A stretch of DNA of 36,959 nucleotides from Calditrichota bacterium (GTDB lineage Bacteria > Calditrichota > Calditrichia > RBG-13-44-9 > J042), in contig JAADJD010000046.1 in the NCBI GenBank assembly GCA_013150955.1, positions 301 through 37,259 of the forward strand. The letters run 5' to 3'. Both the position numbers and the translations under genes were made by a program. Position 1 is the stretch's first letter. Each line of letters opens with the position of its first letter. The notes under the pieces were generated by a model. It saw nothing but the letters and a program-made list of their open reading frames with translations. It made no database searches and had not been told where the DNA came from. Shown one piece after another: positions 35,629 through 36,959 of the stretch.

Positions 35629-36271
35629 ATGATTGGCAAACCGAAATCTCAACTTTAGCTTCTCGACATCATTTTTTTCATACCTGAACGAAAAGAAGTC
35701 GTGATGATCAGTTTCTTAAACAGATTGACACGTTTGTGGACTGAAAACGGTTGAAGGAGGTGAATAAGGAAAACCTCTCTATAATAGGACAGTGATGTGG
35801 ATTTTCTTAAGCGTGGCCATCGTAGCTACTATGGGTATAAAGCTCATATTGGAGTTGATAAAGGTCCGGGGATTATCCGTAAGGGCAGTTTTACGGCGGC
35901 CAGTGTTCATGATTCCCAAGAGTTTGAGAAACGGCTTTGTGGGGATGAAGCTTCGGTGTTTGCGGATAAGGCTTATGCAGACCGCTGGAGGAAACGGCAG
36001 CTTCGAAACCTGGGCGTGTATTGTGGTATATTGGACAGGGCCTATCGGAACCGAACGTTGTCGAATCGTCAAAAGAAGCGGAATAAAAAAAGAGTCGAGT
36101 CGGAGGCGTGGTAGAACATGTATTTGCTCATTTCAAAAACCACTATATCATCGGGTCAGGCCTGTCCGGCGGCCAGACGGGTATGTGACCAGGGCTCACA
36201 ATGAGGTTCATTTCATATTTATTTGTATGATTTACAATGTGAGGCGAAGGCTGGCACGGATACTCGTGTAA
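35629..36271 (+). pseudogene. Decayed IS5-family DDE transposase
   Basis: The start MIGKPKSQL (35629) meets a stop at once. The N-terminal part resumes in another frame as DQFLKQIDTFVD, where a TGA replaces an expected tryptophan, then KRLKEVNKENLSIIGQ. The middle, including the first catalytic Asp, is deleted. From 35797 the C-terminal half is open: YYGYKAHIGVDKGPGI, then the second Asp in VFADKAYAD. The RVEHVFAHFKNHY region carrying the Glu is shifted by a frameshift near 36100. The tail NEVHFIFICMIYNVRR reads on to about 36265. Several lesions make activity impossible. Clear terminal inverted repeats were not found. Confidence 0.8.
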
Positions 36272-36766
36272 ATAAGGGTGGAGTACGCCCATTTTTTTGA
36301 AAAGCCCTTTTGAGGGAATAATTAAGGGATTTGCACAAGTATTTGAAGTCCCTTTGGCGATGAAAAGAAAGGGAAGGTGATGGAAATTTGGTGATTTCAG
36401 GCCATGAATTGAGTTCATTGAATTAATTTTGTCCAAGATTTTTTCGTTGAATTTTTAATTCGTCAATACAAGCATTTTTTCAAAGGTTTCTCTTTATTTC
36501 CATCGCCAGCCCCGTAAGATTTTCTTACACCAAAAATCATGGGGAAATATGCCATTGCAATTCCTAAAATATCAATAGGTTAAAATAATTATTTTCTATT
36601 GCTACGCATTAGAAATTTCGCTCTATCGCGTAATTTGGGTTAAACAAGCGTTCCCCAATCCGATTTCTTCCGTGCAATCCAAGAAACCTGCGGACAACTT
36701 TCGCAATTTTTGAAATATCGATTCAATAAAAACAATGACTTACAAAAAATAAGTGTCAAAGTCGGG
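36272..36766. other. AT-rich gene-free stretch
   Basis: No convincing gene. It holds a short GTAAGATTTTCTTAC inverted repeat (about 36517-36531). A repeat end-piece, GCGTAATTTGGGTTAAA, lies near 36629-36645. Confidence 0.5.
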
Positions 36767-36846
36767 AAAAAGAACCGGTGCCAGCAACGGGTAAAAATGT
36801 CCTTTTCTTTGAAACTTTTTATAAATGGTTTATTGCATAATCTGGG
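36767..36846 (+). repeat. 80-bp direct repeat, right copy
   Basis: The right copy of the repeat at 19-98, same orientation, about 92% identical by eye. It again ends in the palindromic-repeat terminus GCATAATCTGGG. Confidence 0.75.
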
Positions 36847-36899
36847 TTTAACATTTTTATTTGTGTTCATTCGTGTAATTCGTGAATTAGTAAAAAGTT
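36847..36899 (-). repeat. Palindromic-repeat arm fragment, copy I
   Basis: TTTATTTGTGTTCATTCGTG and TAATTCGTGAATTAG (36857-36892) represent one arm of the repeat next to the 80-bp direct repeat. Confidence 0.55.
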
Positions 36900-36959
36900 G
36901 CGAATCTCCTGGCTGACCTTAAATTTCAGGTAAACCAAAACCAAGGAGATTCGACATGA
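36900..36959 (+). promoter_or_regulatory. Inverted repeat and ribosome site of a gene leaving the window
   Basis: GCGAATCTCCTGGC (36900-36913) is nearly complementary to CCAAGGAGATTCGAC (36941-36955), which carries an AAGGAG site seven bases before ATG at 36956. Pairing would hide the ribosome site. The first bases of the window (GCCAGGAGATTC) repeat the same motif. Whether a real gene follows cannot be seen. Confidence 0.4.

Noticed and set aside
35629-36271. An active insertion sequence
   Set aside because: Early stop, in-frame TGA, internal deletion removing the first catalytic Asp and a frameshift before the Glu region make it a relic.
82-36899. CRISPR array suggested by repeated short motifs
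   Set aside because: The repeats are widely separated, inverted and about 165-185 bp long with internal palindromy; there are no regular spacers and no cas genes.

Overview
The window is a bacterial chromosomal segment of about 37 kb. Coding DNA is moderately GC-rich, while the spacers are AT-rich and crowded with repeats. No rRNA or taxonomic marker was compared, so the assignment is inference. Four features point to the FCB superphylum (Chlorobiota, Calditrichota, Ignavibacteriota or Bacteroidota relatives): a tmRNA tag reading ADYNYAMAA, close to the Chlorobium-type tag; a DUF3078 outer-membrane protein; a YpdA-type bacillithiol-disulfide reductase-like flavoprotein; and PEGA and DUF4139 surface proteins.

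Layout. Positions 1-3738 hold a PfkB-family sugar kinase, a small two-helix membrane protein and an unusual radical SAM enzyme. Positions 3854-16173 hold a complete heme pathway on the + strand: hemX/ccsA-like, hemA, hemC, a TetR-family repressor, hemD, hemE, hemN, hemH, hemG(hemY), then hemB and hemL. It begins with a near-ideal sigma-70 promoter (TTGCAA-17-TATAAT) whose start site is covered by a palindrome, ACTGAC-TG-GTCAGT. That is the arrangement expected if the embedded TetR protein represses its own operon. A 388-base, hairpin-rich, gene-free leader precedes hemB. Together the genes convert glutamyl-tRNA to protoheme through the protoporphyrin branch.

Positions 24409-16353 (- strand) form a second operon: valS, a DUF4139 protein, a membrane-anchored four-repeat PEGA protein, rarA/mgsA, and a short GT9-like protein whose stop codon lies in a repeat. 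Divergent from it is an HDAC-family deacetylase overlapping a GNAT-like protein. Next come a SagB-type nitroreductase and a tiny, possibly heme-binding, membrane protein. On the - strand follow tmRNA (ssrA) and tRNA-Lys(CTT). Between these two RNAs lies a strongly structured, unannotated RNA candidate with two C-rich hairpin loops and its own terminator. After that come ypdA, a DUF3078 protein, and a larB-hsp20-lon operon with a TTGACA-17-TAAAGT promoter. The right end is a decayed IS5-family transposase and gene-poor AT-rich DNA.

A family of about 165-185 bp palindromic elements occupies most of the long spacers. Its two arms are distinguishable (GAATGACACGAATT against GAATCACACGAATG) and flank a conserved, asymmetric core. 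It has contributed the last codons of hemL and the stop codon of the GT9-like gene. The two least explained signals are this repeat family and the tRNA-Lys-linked RNA.
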